31,242 bases of DNA, taken from JAOAJF01 sp046295675. GTDB lineage: Archaea; Micrarchaeota; Micrarchaeia; Anstonellales; Anstonellaceae. The notes beneath the pieces are model-generated. The model was not told the origin of the DNA. It saw nothing but the letters and a program-made list of their open reading frames with translations, and made no database searches. Shown one piece after another: positions 30,815 to 31,242 of this stretch (its first letter is position 1; each line of letters opens with the position of its first letter). Position numbers and translations under genes: made by a program. The stretch covers positions 1-31,242 of the forward strand of contig JBKBMW010000003.1 in the NCBI GenBank assembly GCA_046295675.1. Reading direction: 5' to 3'.

Positions 30815-31242
30815 ATGAATAACAGAACTACAGGATTACTTTTATTTTCTGTTGCAGTTATTATTGGAGTAATCATTTTTTTATTCAATAGAGCATTGAC
30901 TGAAATAGTAAATACTTCCTGTTCTCATGGTCCCTCATGCCCAATGTGGAGCAGTATAGATTTTCATACAAACTTAAGTCTCTTGCTTTTAGCTATTGTT
31001 TTTGTTTTAAGCATCTATCTTATCTTTTTTGCAAAAGAAGAAGAAAAAGTAATTACTAAACTAAAAATAATAAAACCAAAAGAGCAAGAAAAACAAACAC
31101 CATTCTCAAAGCAAAAGTATTCATCTGTTTTAAATACATTGCCAAAGGAAGAAAAAATTATTTTTGAAAAAATTTTAAATTCACAAGGTGCAATCTTGCA
31201 ATCTGATTTGATCAATGAGAATGAAGGGTATTCAAAAGTAAA
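30815..31242 (+). CDS. Two-TM membrane protein with winged-helix domain (partial, cut by the right edge)
   Basis: The reading frame has 142 codons with no stop before the edge. There are two membrane helices (about residues 7-27 and 55-73), separated by an extracellular loop with two close cysteines and Met (CSHGPSCPM) that might bind metal or form a disulfide. A charged linker follows, then the start of a helix-turn-helix domain (LPKEEKIIFEKILNSQGAILQSDL, cut here in parts, then GYSKVK). This order is known in archaeal membrane-bound winged-helix proteins of uncertain function, thought to be regulators. The DNA-recognition helix lies beyond the edge. It is an intact N-terminus with its own promoter. 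Confidence 0.7.
   Translation, partial: MNNRTTGLLLFSVAVIIGVIIFLFNRALTEIVNTSCSHGPSCPMWSSIDFHTNLSLLLLAIVFVLSIYLIFFAKEEEKVITKLKIIKPKEQEKQTPFSKQKYSSVLNTLPKEEKIIFEKILNSQGAILQSDLINENEGYSKV

Noticed and set aside
1..31242. CRISPR arrays, insertion sequences, integrases, rRNA genes or phage genes
   Set aside because: I saw no spaced repeat arrays, transposase motifs or rRNA sequence. The two tRNAs are intact and show no duplicated 3' ends such as attachment sites.

Overview
This AT-rich window is archaeal. The evidence is the set of genes for archaeal-type ribosomal proteins (uL1, a P0-type uL10, P1, a long uS15, eS1/S3Ae), class I CCA-adding enzyme, archaeal-style ValRS, a TtuA/NcsA-type tRNA thiolase with a small ubiquitin-like partner, archaeal Elp3, PurP, a presenilin-like protease, and a tRNA-Tyr split by a bulge-helix-bulge intron. 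Promoters look archaeal: TATA boxes lie about 25 bases upstream of starts, and several first genes appear leaderless. Compact, overlapping operons and the AT-rich composition would suit a small-genome lineage such as DPANN, for example Diapherotrites-like. That placement is inference; nothing here proves it.

Layout. 1-1172 (minus): the N-terminus of a cation P-type ATPase cut by the left edge, then a lipoprotein. 1260-5373 (plus): uppS, a DUF192 gene and a type IV filament ATPase/membrane-platform pair, all overlapping. 5424-8403 (plus): two PurP paralogues and uppP. 8371-10660 (minus): kbl followed by a divergent protein that looks nitrilase-like. 10783-13485: a DUF2797 (GIY-YIG-like) gene, a PduO-type corrinoid adenosyltransferase on the opposite strand, and a presenilin-like intramembrane aspartyl protease with a small CoA-binding protein. 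13572-15434 (minus): the L1-P0-P1 ribosomal operon, with a hairpin next to its first ribosome binding site. 15666-16505: a membrane-anchored lipoprotein. 16506-17619 (minus): the TtuB/TtuA sulfur-transfer pair. 17665-20789 (plus): a secreted transglutaminase-like protein and a metallo-beta-lactamase-fold protein. 20881-24936 (plus): valS, an XTP/dITP pyrophosphatase, uS15 and eS1. 24993-25700: tRNA-Asp, bcp and intron-containing tRNA-Tyr. 25783-28767 (minus): a coiled-coil protein, elp3 and a NEW3-like membrane protein that probably carries a frameshift. 28819-30760 (plus): thpR and cca. 30815 to the right edge: a two-TM protein entering a winged-helix domain.

Themes. Much of the window concerns RNA and translation: thiolation, Elp3 wobble-uridine chemistry, CCA addition, ThpR, ValRS, ribosomal proteins and tRNAs. 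A second theme is the cell surface: cis-prenyl carrier synthesis and recycling (UppS, UppP), a filament export motor, lipoproteins, a secreted transglutaminase and an intramembrane protease. There are no insertion sequences, CRISPR arrays, rRNA genes or gene-free stretches above 300 bases. I see no clearly new multi-gene system. The best leads are the nitrilase-like protein, the PurP paralogue without its glycine-rich loop, the P0 without its acidic tail, and the frameshifted NEW3-like protein.
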